Shown: positions 1 to 8,977, numbered from the stretch's first letter. The stretch is 64,000 nucleotides of DNA from Cytophagaceae bacterium (GCA_027485575.1 JAIXQU010000115.1:1-64000); one strand, 5' to 3'. The notes: generated by a model from the sequence alone, not told the origin. Program-made: numbers and translations.

Positions 1-90
1 CCCAAATAAGCTTTGTTACGAGCTTTGGGTCTAATAAAAACGTTAACCTACTCCTTTCGGACCGGAAATAAGGACCGGAAAATCTTTGTT

Positions 91-250
91 TAATTTAACC
101 CGGAATTGCCATTAGGAAATCTACTCCGAGTCTGAATTATTTCAAATCAGAGGCTTTGCCACCTTTTCTTTTGTATACGTAGCACTTAAAAGGTGCTGAT
201 TTTTTGCACTTTAGCCTCTCGTAACGAAGTACTAACGACAAATCCCGGTT
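91..250 (-). repeat. Intergenic repeat element, copy A
   Basis: Read on the minus strand, this element starts with CCGGGATTTGTCGTTAG and a TTCGTTACGAG block, and ends with GATTTCCTAATGGCAATT followed by CCGGGTTAAATTA. The same two blocks, in the same order, flank the copy at 32525-32655. The interiors differ: here the interior has AGAGGCT/AGCCTCT arms and an AGCAC hairpin. The ends form an imperfect inverted repeat around CCCGGAAT. No reading frame is visible inside. It looks like a small non-coding repeat family (MITE-like or palindromic), though two copies in one window cannot settle its nature. Confidence 0.55.
181..205 (+). terminator. Possible intrinsic terminator inside repeat copy A
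   Basis: AGCACTT and AGGTGCT pair over seven base pairs (one G-T wobble) around an AAA loop, and GATTTTTT follows on the plus strand. There is no obvious plus-strand gene upstream within the window, so the role is unclear. It may simply be part of the repeat's internal structure. Confidence 0.35.
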
Positions 251-255
251 TAAGG

Positions 256-1398
256 CTAAATCATTTTTTTAAAAAACGTCAACCATTCATTGGAAATGGC
301 TTTGGCCGTAAAATGGTCTAAAACATACTGCCGACCTGCAATACCCATTTTCTTTCTATTTTCGAAATTAGAAACCAGGTTTCGCATGCCCTCTGTTATG
401 GAACCGATATCCCCGGTTCTATGTCTGATGCCTGTCTCGTTTTCGATGATGGTTTCCCTTAAACCATAGGTATCACTACACAATATTGGCAACTCCAGCA
501 ATGATGCTTCAATGACACTTGTTCCAAAGCCCTCCCGATGGCTTGGCAGGCAAAATACATCTGAGGCTAAAAGCAATTCATTTGGCCTGGGCGTAGGGCC
601 AAAAAAATGAACCTTTTCAGAATTGTTAGTTATTGACTTTACAATTGGCATAAGATTTTCCTCATCATAACCGACAAGCAAAAGCCTCACATTTGAAAAT
701 TCATTTTGAATATTATGGAAAGCCTTGGCCAGATCGAGCACACCTTTGTCAATATTCAATCGACCCAGAAACATAAAAACGACATCGTCATTTTTATATC
801 CCAATTGAGTTCTCAGGTGCATCCTCACTTCAGGATTGAGAATAAAACGATCTGAATTAACACCCGAAATTGAGCCTTTTCCCAGAACAGATGACCGTTC
901 CTTTGTTATTACTCCATTTTCAATCAAGTATTCCTGCTGGGCAAATCCATCCACCAAAACCTGGGTTGAAAGCTTAAAAGTAATTTGATCTATCCCTTTT
1001 AAAATTTGCTTGAATAAACCGGATTGGGTGTGCCAAACCTGACCCGTAAATATGTGGAGCCGATATTGAATTCCAGCAAGGTAGGCCGCTAGAATACCTA
1101 AAAACCCAGCCTTTGGTGTAACGGTAAAAACAAAATCAAATTTTTCCTTTTTAAAATATTCCTTTAAACCCAATAATGCATGGAAGTCTTTAACCAAGTG
1201 AATATCCCGCTGAATTCCAATGCTATATATAGCTTTCAAATTTGGATTCTCTTTTAGATCAGAATTAACGCCTTCAAAATTTGCGACGAGGTAAATGTCA
1301 AATTTCTGCGCCAAAACTTCGAAGTGGTTTAAGAGAAATGCTGTGGCAGTCATTGGTGCTGCTACTACAAAACAAATGGACTTTCTGGCGATAGTCAT
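256..1398 (-). CDS. Glycosyltransferase family 4 (GT-B)
   Basis: A 380-residue GT-B glycosyltransferase that would move a sugar from a nucleotide donor onto a lipid-linked polysaccharide intermediate at the cytoplasmic membrane face. Visible features are the donor-side LGRLNIDKG segment at about 211-219 and the EX7E motif (E289 to E297, within REGFGTSVIEA), typical of retaining GT4 enzymes. It resembles the family of capsule and N-glycan sugar transferases, but the sugar cannot be read from sequence. It is the last gene of a tightly packed minus-strand cluster, 2 bp after the GT2 gene. The ATG at 1398 is the only reasonable start. Function class is secure; specificity is unknown. Confidence 0.93.
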   Translation of the reverse strand: MTIARKSICFVVAAPMTATAFLLNHFEVLAQKFDIYLVANFEGVNSDLKENPNLKAIYSIGIQRDIHLVKDFHALLGLKEYFKKEKFDFVFTVTPKAGFLGILAAYLAGIQYRLHIFTGQVWHTQSGLFKQILKGIDQITFKLSTQVLVDGFAQQEYLIENGVITKERSSVLGKGSISGVNSDRFILNPEVRMHLRTQLGYKNDDVVFMFLGRLNIDKGVLDLAKAFHNIQNEFSNVRLLLVGYDEENLMPIVKSITNNSEKVHFFGPTPRPNELLLASDVFCLPSHREGFGTSVIEASLLELPILCSDTYGLRETIIENETGIRHRTGDIGSITEGMRNLVSNFENRKKMGIAGRQYVLDHFTAKAISNEWLTFFKKMI

Positions 1399-1400
1399 AT

Positions 1401-2384
1401 TTATGAAATCAGGTTTTTTGTAACTTTATTTAGAATTGCCAATAGAGAAAAGTTTTTGAGTAATATTTTCCGGAACAAATTTTTATCTCTTTGATGAATC
1501 GGGTTTGCAATCAAAAAAAGCCCTTCCTCAATTAGCTGCTTTTTCTTTAATTTCATTTCCTGATAAGAAAACCCATTTTTCAGCATCAGATAGAAAATAG
1601 AAACTACCAGAAATGAAATCCGCTCACTCAAAAAACCTATTTCGTTTTCCGTTTTTGAAAGACCTAGCAGTTTGTGGGTTTCCTTTACTACAATTGTATG
1701 GTCCTCAATCATTTTCGTTTTCTTGGCTTTGTCTTTTGTTCTGGTGATGGAGTCGGGGGATTGCCGGTATTGATAAATCAGGTCTGGAATGGCCATCACA
1801 TTTTTAGCGACAAGCAATGCCCTTGTATTAAACTCAAAATCTTCCACATAAATTTTCTCTATAAAGAAAAGCTGGTGATTGATGACCAAATCCCTCCTAT
1901 AAATCTTATTGAAAACAGAATTTACATAACGCACATTTTTGTAATACTCCACACCAGAGAAAACTTCTGTCTGCCTTTGAATCGAAAATTCCCCTTCAAT
2001 AACAAGTTCATTGTTAACCTTTTGAATCCCAAATTCCAGAATATCGAGGTTGTACTTTTCAGAAAGTTGGACCAGTTTTTTCAAAGTATTTGGTTTTAGC
2101 CAATCATCGGAATCTACAAACAAAATGTACTTTCCTTTGGCCAACCGAATTCCTGAATTTCTGGCACCACTTATCCCGGTATTTTTCTGTGTAAAAACCT
2201 GAATGTTGGACCATTTTTCAGCCAAAGCCCGCACTATATCCATGCTCTTGTCAGGGCTACCGTCGTCCACCACAATTAATTCAAAATCAGAGGCATCCAA
2301 ATCGTTTTCCAAAATAGAAAGCAGACAGGTAGAAATGTACTTTTCTACATTGTAAACCGGAACTATGATGGAAAGCAATGGCAT
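1401..2384 (-). CDS. Glycosyltransferase family 2 (GT-A)
   Basis: A 327-residue GT-A glycosyltransferase. The N-terminal half carries the family hallmarks: SIIVPVYN near residues 5-12, a VVDDG motif with D40/D41 for nucleotide binding, SGARNSG at about 72-78, and the DXD-type DSDD at 91-94 that binds the metal and donor sugar. The C-terminal third is less conserved and probably binds the acceptor. Its ATG overlaps the stop of the upstream EpsG-like gene (TAATG), which implies translational coupling. It is probably an inverting sugar transferase of the repeat-unit assembly line; donor and acceptor are unknown. Confidence 0.93.
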   Translation of the reverse strand: MPLLSIIVPVYNVEKYISTCLLSILENDLDASDFELIVVDDGSPDKSMDIVRALAEKWSNIQVFTQKNTGISGARNSGIRLAKGKYILFVDSDDWLKPNTLKKLVQLSEKYNLDILEFGIQKVNNELVIEGEFSIQRQTEVFSGVEYYKNVRYVNSVFNKIYRRDLVINHQLFFIEKIYVEDFEFNTRALLVAKNVMAIPDLIYQYRQSPDSITRTKDKAKKTKMIEDHTIVVKETHKLLGLSKTENEIGFLSERISFLVVSIFYLMLKNGFSYQEMKLKKKQLIEEGLFLIANPIHQRDKNLFRKILLKNFSLLAILNKVTKNLIS

Positions 2385-3475
2385 TACTTGAGATAGATGA
2401 AATTAACAAGATAGGTAAATGCAAAATATCCAAACATGATTCCACTGGCAACGCGGTTCTGACTTCTGGTTAAAGTTTCGATGCAAATGGGATAAATAAT
2501 GACACTGCCAAGCATAAACCAGGAAAGATAAGAAAACCGGTCTGAGAAATTTGCACGGATGACAAGGATCCAGAAACCATTGGCAATCAAGTAGGTACTA
2601 TAGAAAATATTGTAAAATTTATCCTCGAAATTCCGTTTGAAGATAAAATACCAACCTGAAATTACTCCCATGGAACTGTACAACAAAAAATCCCAACGGA
2701 AACCAACGCTTCTAAATTCTTTTGGGTCGGCTTTGGTGGTAAGGTAGCTGGTTCGCTCATCCCCAAACCCTAAATTAGCAAAAAGGCTTTCCCAATATCC
2801 TGAAAACATGAGCGATAGAAAAATACAAGCAATCCAAAAAGCCAGATAAACCCTGGGCTTTGGGAAAATATTGGCAGCCAGGAAAGCCGCTATGGGAAGC
2901 AATAAACTTTTGTGAAAAAATGTGCATAGGTAAAGCAAAAGAATCATCACTACTTTTCTGTCATAAAAAGAAATGGCCAGCATAAAAATCGAAGTTGCCA
3001 TTCCGTTTCGAATGGTGTTGGTTCCATAGGCAAAAAAAGAAATGGAAAAAGTAATCATCGCAAAACCATAAGGCCAATATTTTCCATACCACCGTTTCGT
3101 TGCAATAAAAAGGGGCAAAATATAAATACAGGCGACAGTAAAATAGTATCCTTCCAGACCCATTAACTCTGCACAATACTCATTTAGAATCAGAAAACCC
3201 TTATCTTCAGTTATCTCCAGCGGTTTGCCAAGTTGATAACTTTGAAACACGGCTGAGTACAAAGGCATATCCGTAAAAACTGAATCATTGGGCCTGAGAC
3301 CAATAAAAACCATGACCAGAAAAAACAAAACATAGCCAAGAAAATTCATGGCTGCAATGCTTCGGGAGGTAGTTTGCTCTAATGTGAGCGTGTGAATGAG
3401 CATCAATACCAACACCAGCAAAAGGACATTGTAGTACACTTTATGGTATAAAATGGCTGGAATTAATTCTCCCAT
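2384..3475 (-). CDS. EpsG-family polysaccharide polymerase (Wzy-like)
   Basis: A 363-residue integral membrane protein with about ten hydrophobic segments. It matches the EpsG family, which is thought to polymerise exopolysaccharide repeat units in the manner of Wzy. Conserved-looking landmarks are the central R156 in NTIRNGMA and H188 in FFHKS, spaced as in EpsG proteins, and RPND after the second membrane segment. It lies between glycosyltransferase genes, 1 bp from the GT4 gene upstream and overlapping the GT2 gene downstream. This is the only polymerase candidate in the cluster, next to a flippase, so a Wzx/Wzy-type pathway is likely. Polymerase activity is inferred from family and context. 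Confidence 0.85.
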   Translation of the reverse strand: MGELIPAILYHKVYYNVLLLVLVLMLIHTLTLEQTTSRSIAAMNFLGYVLFFLVMVFIGLRPNDSVFTDMPLYSAVFQSYQLGKPLEITEDKGFLILNEYCAELMGLEGYYFTVACIYILPLFIATKRWYGKYWPYGFAMITFSISFFAYGTNTIRNGMATSIFMLAISFYDRKVVMILLLYLCTFFHKSLLLPIAAFLAANIFPKPRVYLAFWIACIFLSLMFSGYWESLFANLGFGDERTSYLTTKADPKEFRSVGFRWDFLLYSSMGVISGWYFIFKRNFEDKFYNIFYSTYLIANGFWILVIRANFSDRFSYLSWFMLGSVIIYPICIETLTRSQNRVASGIMFGYFAFTYLVNFIYLK

Positions 3476-3476
3476 T

Positions 3477-4583
3477 TTAATCGTCAGATTTGGTTAAAGA
3501 GCGAAACAAAACATCCCATTGGTTCACTATCCCGTCTTTTGAAAATCGGCCCACATTTTGTCTGGCCAGTTTTCCCATTGCTTTTCTGGATTCCTCATTT
3601 TCAATCATATAGATGATATTTTTGGTTAATTCCTCCACATTTCCATCGGGAACCAAAAGCCCATCAGCACCATTTTGAATGATATCTGCCGGCCCACAGG
3701 GGCAATCGAATGAAACACATGGTACGCCACAAGCCATGGCTTCAGTTAAAACCATTCCAAAGCCTTCAAATCTGGAGGATAAAATATAAAAACTGCTTTC
3801 CAGGTATTTTTCTTCAATTGCCTTTACGGGTTCAAAAAATGAAACATGGTCTGAGATTTTGAGATTTTCGGCCAACTTTTTCAAACCAACTTCCGGGTCT
3901 TCTTTACCATAAATATCCAAATGCCAGTCCGGATGCTTTTCAACCACAGGCTTCCAGGACTTTAAAAGCAAATCAAAACCTTTTTGAAAAGCGTGCCTGC
4001 CGACAGCTATGGCTTTTTTGCTTTGCAAATTTGAAACCCGTTCTGGAAAAAATGTTAATGGATTTGGCATAACAACCAGATTTGGCAAATCCCATTCTCC
4101 CACATTTCCATTGGTCAAAACTACAAAGCGTGTAAAATATCTGGCCAGGAAATCCATCAAGGCAAATTTCACCTGAATGATTGCCTTTTTTAAAAAGCTG
4201 GTATTTAAGGAATTGTATTCAATTACTTTTGAAACATGCCTTTCATACACGATCGGATTCTTCCTTCCTAAAATCAAGGGTAAGAAAAAAGCCTTCAGCC
4301 CATCGTCGCAAACATCAATCAAATCTGGCTTCAGGGTAGAAACCAGCTTTTGAATTCCCATTATATATCCTAAACCATAGCCAAAAGGACCAGGGGGCAA
4401 AACCAAATCGTGCATGGTTATTTTGGAACTAAAGTCGTGAAAAACACGCTCATCCCGTTGGTTAAGTGTCAGAATATGAACTTCATGACCAAATACATCT
4501 GCCAACGCACTTGTCTTGATGGCCAGCACTCTTTCGAGGCCACCCGCAGGATTTATTTTGTTTGTGATGTATAAAATCTTCAT
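3477..4583 (-). CDS. Glycosyltransferase family 4 (GT-B)
   Basis: A 368-residue GT-B enzyme. The N-terminal acceptor domain begins KILYITNKINPAGGLERV, with the glycine-rich loop at 13-15. The C-terminal donor domain has AVGRHAFQKGFD at about 193-204 and the EX7E pair E273/E281 within FEGFGMVLTEA. Relatives transfer hexoses or N-acetylhexosamines during capsule and exopolysaccharide assembly. It is separated by 11 bp from the upstream GT2 gene and by 1 bp from the EpsG-like gene. The donor cannot be assigned. Start ATG at 4583. Confidence 0.93.
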   Translation of the reverse strand: MKILYITNKINPAGGLERVLAIKTSALADVFGHEVHILTLNQRDERVFHDFSSKITMHDLVLPPGPFGYGLGYIMGIQKLVSTLKPDLIDVCDDGLKAFFLPLILGRKNPIVYERHVSKVIEYNSLNTSFLKKAIIQVKFALMDFLARYFTRFVVLTNGNVGEWDLPNLVVMPNPLTFFPERVSNLQSKKAIAVGRHAFQKGFDLLLKSWKPVVEKHPDWHLDIYGKEDPEVGLKKLAENLKISDHVSFFEPVKAIEEKYLESSFYILSSRFEGFGMVLTEAMACGVPCVSFDCPCGPADIIQNGADGLLVPDGNVEELTKNIIYMIENEESRKAMGKLARQNVGRFSKDGIVNQWDVLFRSLTKSDD

Positions 4584-4594
4584 TTGTCAGATGT

Positions 4595-5557
4595 CTATTT
4601 GATGAATTTTCTCAAACTTGTATAAAACTTTAAGTCGATGTTCATCAATGTTTTGTATAGAATAAACTTTGGATTAAAACTTCCTTTCCAGGCTATCGGG
4701 TAAAAAGAAGATGTTTTCAGTTTTTCAAGAATAAGTGCCTGGTCTTTTGGGCTATGCGTCAAAAAACTGGAAGGCATAAGCATGGTTTGAAAAATGATAA
4801 AGGCTCTGTAATTCAAGCCATTGACAAATCGTTTTGAACAGGTATGACTTTGAATAAAAAACTGAAAACGCTCAAGAACTATGCATTTATTCAAATCCGA
4901 CTTCAGACTTTTTGTACCCATAATGGAACTTGAATTTTCAAAATAGGCATACAATAATTTATCCAATGTCTGGACCCTTTTTGCAAAAAACATAACCCTT
5001 GGCAAAAACTCCTCGTCTTCATGTATGATGCCTTCAAAAAATTCTAAATTGTTGTCAATCAGGTTTTTTCGATTATGAACAAATGACCAGGCAGTTGGAA
5101 CCGTTTGAATTTCGCTAAAAAACTTTTCGCCGGTAACCACCCCATCCGGATGCGATTTGGGATGATAGACGGTTTCAGACCCGTCATTGAAAAAATGGGT
5201 AAAACCAAGATGTGCAACGTCCAGGTTTCCAACTTCCATGAAATCATAAAGCCCTTTTAAACAATTGCTTACAATCTTGTCATCTGAATCAATAAACCAT
5301 ACATATTTTCCAGTTGCATGTTTAAGTCCGGTATTTCTTGCTCCACTCAGGCCCTTATTGTCCTGTGAAATGATTTTGATGTTTCTGTTCCCTGATTCAA
5401 ATTTTTCGGCTATGGCCAAACTGTTGTCTTTCGTCCCGTCGTTTACCAGAATAATTTCATACTCACTTGCTTTCAAATCCTGGTCCAGCAAACTCAGCAC
5501 GCACCGTTCCAGGTATTTTTCAACATTATAAATCGGTATGACCAGAGAGAACAACAT
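4595..5557 (-). CDS. Glycosyltransferase family 2 (GT-A)
   Basis: A 320-residue GT2 enzyme, paralogous in layout to the one at 1401-2384. It shows SLVIPIYN, the nucleotide-binding LVNDG (D40), SGARNTG at about 71-77 and the DXD-type DSDD at 90-93. The two GT2 proteins share their N-terminal design but diverge after about residue 110, so they probably use different acceptors rather than being a recent duplicate. It follows the pyruvyl transferase gene by 1 bp. Likely role: one step in assembling the repeat unit on the inner membrane. Confidence 0.93.
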   Translation of the reverse strand: MLFSLVIPIYNVEKYLERCVLSLLDQDLKASEYEIILVNDGTKDNSLAIAEKFESGNRNIKIISQDNKGLSGARNTGLKHATGKYVWFIDSDDKIVSNCLKGLYDFMEVGNLDVAHLGFTHFFNDGSETVYHPKSHPDGVVTGEKFFSEIQTVPTAWSFVHNRKNLIDNNLEFFEGIIHEDEEFLPRVMFFAKRVQTLDKLLYAYFENSSSIMGTKSLKSDLNKCIVLERFQFFIQSHTCSKRFVNGLNYRAFIIFQTMLMPSSFLTHSPKDQALILEKLKTSSFYPIAWKGSFNPKFILYKTLMNIDLKFYTSLRKFIK

Positions 5558-5558
5558 T

Positions 5559-6689
5559 TTAAACTTGATTTCTGATTAGTTCAACAAGTGGTTTGAAATG
5601 TTCTTTAAAGCTTTCATTGTCAACCGAATGATCGATTGATTTCAATCTGGTTTCTATGTTTAAGTCTGGATTTTCTCCAAGCAGAAACGAGCGTTTGGAA
5701 CTTGAAATCCAGTTAAAAAACTCGGTTAACTTATGGTCTACCGTTGGAATTGCCATTACAGGGGTATTGCTGATGTAGCTCAAAATGACGCCATGTAGCC
5801 TGTCGGTTATAACCAATTCAGCTGCACTAAGTCTTTCGACAAGCTTTTTAACTTCATTTCTGCCTTCTTCGATGGTAAAGGAGGTATCATCAATTGTGGT
5901 TGCAAAGGAAACACAGTTCTCAAATTTGCTTTCAATCTCAGACATCAGTTTTCTCCTTTCTTCGGGTTTAAATCGACTTTCCACATCCTCCCGCAAGCAA
6001 TACATGACACCTGAACGGGCTTTGTTTGACTTAAATTCATCCAGATAAAGCACGATATCCGGATAAAAATAAAAGTTAACTCCCGGAAAGTTTTCCTGCA
6101 TAAATGATAATGAAAATTTATCCCTGATGCAGATAATCAGATTTTTAGAATAGGTTTTATAAAGCCACTGTGAAAAAGAAGTAAAACGTTTCCCCCAGGA
6201 GGTTGTCAAATCAAAGCTTGAAGATTGTGGAAACAGAACCCTGGTATTATTTTTCAATTGAGAAAAAATAACCCAGCGTGAAAGCTCCTCAATCATGTAA
6301 CGCGTACCCATACTGCCACCTCCCTGAACAAAAACAAGGTCGCCTTTTTTCAGATGTCGCTTCAATGGAAAGATTTCTCTGAATAAATCTGGCATGGTAA
6401 TTTCAACCACCTCAAATTCAGGAAAATTGTCGTCCACAAAACGCCTTCCTGCCAATCCAAGTGCCTGGTCTCCAATGTTTCCATGAATAGGAACCAAAAG
6501 AATTACGGCTTTCGGCTTTTCTGTTTTAAAACCTTTGGGTCTCCGGAAACTAAAAAAGCTGCCGATTAATTTTATGATACTAAAAATGTAAAGCTTCACC
6601 TTGAATTGAAATGTTATGGATTGAAGGTTTTTAATCGGCCTGGCAAAAATTTTTGAAGAAGGCCCGTAATTACTTTTTTGTTCATCCAT
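5559..6689 (-). CDS. Polysaccharide pyruvyl transferase family protein
   Basis: A member of the polysaccharide pyruvyl transferase family (Pfam PS_pyruv_trans), 376 residues from the ATG at 6689. Members add a pyruvate ketal from phosphoenolpyruvate to a sugar of the growing polysaccharide, giving it negative charge. Family landmarks are GNIGDQAL at 70-77, VQGGGSMGTR at 121-130 and VITDRLHG at 293-300 with D296, R297 and H299. The first 25 codons overlap the flippase gene by 76 bp, unusually long for this cluster. A GTG at 6599 (V31) would start just after the flippase stop and loses no conserved motif, so the true protein may be about 346 residues. Confidence 0.88.
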   Translation of the reverse strand: MDEQKSNYGPSSKIFARPIKNLQSITFQFKVKLYIFSIIKLIGSFFSFRRPKGFKTEKPKAVILLVPIHGNIGDQALGLAGRRFVDDNFPEFEVVEITMPDLFREIFPLKRHLKKGDLVFVQGGGSMGTRYMIEELSRWVIFSQLKNNTRVLFPQSSSFDLTTSWGKRFTSFSQWLYKTYSKNLIICIRDKFSLSFMQENFPGVNFYFYPDIVLYLDEFKSNKARSGVMYCLREDVESRFKPEERRKLMSEIESKFENCVSFATTIDDTSFTIEEGRNEVKKLVERLSAAELVITDRLHGVILSYISNTPVMAIPTVDHKLTEFFNWISSSKRSFLLGENPDLNIETRLKSIDHSVDNESFKEHFKPLVELIRNQV

Positions 6690-8035
6690 AAAAGTATGGC
6701 TGTTGAAAAGACAATGTTGGCAAAATCTACATACATGTTTTCCAGGTAGTTAATAGAAGAAGACACCAGGAATAAAACCATGAAAGTCAGAAACAAACCT
6801 GAGGGAAATTTGATTCCATAAAATTTGTAGGCATCATAATTCCGGATGGCAAAAACAATAAAATAACCAAACAGGATTCCAAAGCCTGCCCCGTATAAAC
6901 CGTAAATCGGAATCAAAATCCAGGAGGAAAATACGGTAATGACGCCTCCACTAATGCTGCTAAACATGGCTCCTTTGGTATCTTTTTTATTCAAATAACT
7001 TGTGCCTAAAAAACTTGATAAGGAGTTGAAAATGACACCCAGCAATAATATGGAAGTGTATTTCCATGACTCAAAAAACTGGGGACTTACCAAAAATTTC
7101 AACAGGATTCTGCTTGTTGTTACAATCCCGATTGTGATGGTAAACATGATGCGGATGTATAATTCAAAAACCTCTGCATGGTATTTTCCGGAATTTTTAT
7201 CTGTAGCAATTGAGATGGATTTCTCCTGCCATGCCTGGTAAAAAATGCTGGTAAAGATTAGGAGTATGGTCGGTATTTTTTGTGAAATCGAGAAGATTCC
7301 ATTGGCCGCTTTTCCACAATAAGCGAGAATAAAAAATCGATTTGCAGAGGCAATTGCCCACCAACTCAAGGTGTTGGGAATAAGTGGGATAGAATACTTT
7401 AAAAGAGATAAGGAAAGATGTTTACTAAAAGTTGAAATGGAAAAATAACTGGAGAGGCCGCCTGCAAAAAACAAATAAGTACAGGTAAAAATTGAGCCGA
7501 TAATGTTGGCCCAAATCAAACCATCTATTTTGGTATTGGTAAAATAGAGACTGGAAACAGCAAGGATTGCATAAAGGAAGGAGTACAAAATACTACTTGC
7601 AACAAAAAGTTTGTTTTTACCAATTCCCCTTACAATCTGTTGAAAAACAATGAAATAACTTTGAAAAAAGACAAGGGCATACAATTTGAATTCATTTGAT
7701 AGCCAGTCCAGATATTTGAGGCCCGCGAAAACCAAACCCATGACCGATAGGCAAAGAGTTAGCAGAATGAGGATATTGGAAAATACTTTTTTGGCCTTTT
7801 CGGGAGAAGAATCTTCTATCAACCAACGAAGTGCCGACTCCGCAAGTTGCAAAGTTGCAATTGGCGTTAGGAGACTTAAAGAAATGACAAACAAATCATA
7901 ATCACCTACTTCCTCTTTGGTGAGATAAAAAGTAGTGACAAAAACCAACCCAAAATTGATTAATCTGGTAGCCAGATTTCCTACCGTATAAAGCAGGGTT
8001 AAATTCAACAAGGGTTTTCCAGACTGGCTACTCAT
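6614..8035 (-). CDS. Wzx-type polysaccharide flippase (MOP superfamily)
   Basis: A 473-residue multi-pass membrane protein of the polysaccharide flippase branch of the MOP/MATE superfamily. It has about twelve hydrophobic segments, an N-terminal LYTVGNLATRLINFGLV segment typical of the group, and the usual pseudo-symmetric halves. It would flip the undecaprenyl-linked repeat unit to the periplasmic face for the EpsG-like polymerase. It is the first gene of the seven-gene minus-strand cluster, with ATG at 8035. The 193 bp upstream contain a TTTG and a GAACTTTG element (near 8045-8075 on the minus strand) whose spacing is too wide for a confident promoter call. Confidence 0.9.
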   Translation of the reverse strand: MSSQSGKPLLNLTLLYTVGNLATRLINFGLVFVTTFYLTKEEVGDYDLFVISLSLLTPIATLQLAESALRWLIEDSSPEKAKKVFSNILILLTLCLSVMGLVFAGLKYLDWLSNEFKLYALVFFQSYFIVFQQIVRGIGKNKLFVASSILYSFLYAILAVSSLYFTNTKIDGLIWANIIGSIFTCTYLFFAGGLSSYFSISTFSKHLSLSLLKYSIPLIPNTLSWWAIASANRFFILAYCGKAANGIFSISQKIPTILLIFTSIFYQAWQEKSISIATDKNSGKYHAEVFELYIRIMFTITIGIVTTSRILLKFLVSPQFFESWKYTSILLLGVIFNSLSSFLGTSYLNKKDTKGAMFSSISGGVITVFSSWILIPIYGLYGAGFGILFGYFIVFAIRNYDAYKFYGIKFPSGLFLTFMVLFLVSSSINYLENMYVDFANIVFSTAILLWMNKKVITGLLQKFLPGRLKTFNP

Positions 8036-8228
8036 AGGGTTCCTGAAACAAAGTTCAGGTAAACGTCATAATAGCCAGCAAATATGCCGGTTGACACTTA
8101 AATAAGTTTTTGAAAAGCCGATTGCTTATGTACTTGTAAGTTATAAGCCAACTTTGCGGAAGCGAACAACAATCATTTGAGGTTGAGTAAGGTGAAAACC
8201 CTTAAAAAACCTTCTGCAAAAACTAATG

Positions 8229-8804
8229 TTATTTCAGCTTATCCATTATGGCGCAGAGATTTGAGAAAATCTCTTCGATTTCTCCAATGCCATAAACTGA
8301 GAAATATTTGTTTTGCTCTTTGTAAAATGAAGCGACAGGAGCCGTTTTGGTATTGTATTCTTTTACCCTGTTTTCTATCAGCTCCTCATTTTGGTCATCT
8401 GTCCTACCTGAAGATTGACCACGGATTAAAAGTCTGCTTATCAGCTCTTTTTCCTCAACTTCAAGTGCAATCATTGCGGAAATTCCGGTTCCTCTATTGG
8501 TTAAAAGAGAATCCAGAGCCTGCGCTTGCGGAATCGTCCGCGGAAATCCATCAAAAATGAAGCCTTTTGCAGTTGGATTTTGGGCCAATTTGTTGTCAAT
8601 CATACCAATCACAACTTCGTCAGGAACCAGCAGACCTGCATCCATCAAACCTTTGGCTTTTAGGCCAAGTTCCGTTCCTCCTGCAATTTCAGAGCGTAGG
8701 AGGTCACCTGTAGAAAGATGAACCAACTGATAGGTTTCTATTAGTTTGGCAGATTGTGTACCCTTCCCTGCACCGGGAGGTCCGAACAAGACAATATTTA
8801 ACAT
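8229..8804 (-). CDS. adk: Adenylate kinase
   Basis: Cytoplasmic adenylate kinase, interconverting ATP plus AMP with two ADP. The 191-residue protein starts with the P-loop GPPGAGKGT at 8-16, followed by the AMP-binding STGDLLR and GFIFDGFPRT segments. The LID region around GRTDD is short, so this is the small, non-zinc LID form. Length is normal for that form. The gene is monocistronic, with a promoter-like element at 8834-8864 and its own ATG at 8804. The next gene on the minus strand is 193 bp away, so it does not obviously belong to the polysaccharide cluster. Confidence 0.97.
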   Translation of the reverse strand: MLNIVLFGPPGAGKGTQSAKLIETYQLVHLSTGDLLRSEIAGGTELGLKAKGLMDAGLLVPDEVVIGMIDNKLAQNPTAKGFIFDGFPRTIPQAQALDSLLTNRGTGISAMIALEVEEKELISRLLIRGQSSGRTDDQNEELIENRVKEYNTKTAPVASFYKEQNKYFSVYGIGEIEEIFSNLCAIMDKLK

Positions 8805-8833
8805 TTTATCTGGTTAATCTCAGAAATGGATCG

Positions 8834-8864
8834 CAAGTATAATACAATTGAAAGGCCTTTCGAA
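8834..8864 (-). promoter_or_regulatory. Probable adk promoter (Bacteroidota type)
   Basis: Minus strand reads TTCG, 19 bases, TATACTTG. This matches the Bacteroidota consensus TTTG-N19-TAnnTTTG with one mismatch in each box. The implied start is near 8827, giving a leader of about 23 bases before the adk ATG. Confidence 0.45.
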
Positions 8865-8977
8865 TGTAAGCGGTTCAATTTATGTAGCAATTTTTTGGAT
8901 TTCTGATTTTAGAGATTTAACAAACGATAAGAAACCTGAACAATTTTGCTTGTTTTAGTGTCTATTTGAAATCTGGA

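Larger units (their letters stand above)
1..255. other. Non-coding left edge, repeat-rich
   Basis: No gene is supported here. The stretch lies downstream of the minus-strand polysaccharide cluster. It holds a small inverted repeat at 1-29 (CCCAA and AGCT arms meeting AGCT and TTGGG), a tandem-like ACCGGAA pair at about 61-80, one copy of the intergenic repeat described at 91-250, and a hairpin with a T-run at 181-205. Any transcript entering from the left of the window would meet these structures. Confidence 0.6.

Noticed and set aside
1674-2099. 141-codon plus-strand frame
   Set aside because: Antisense to a GT2 gene with intact motifs.
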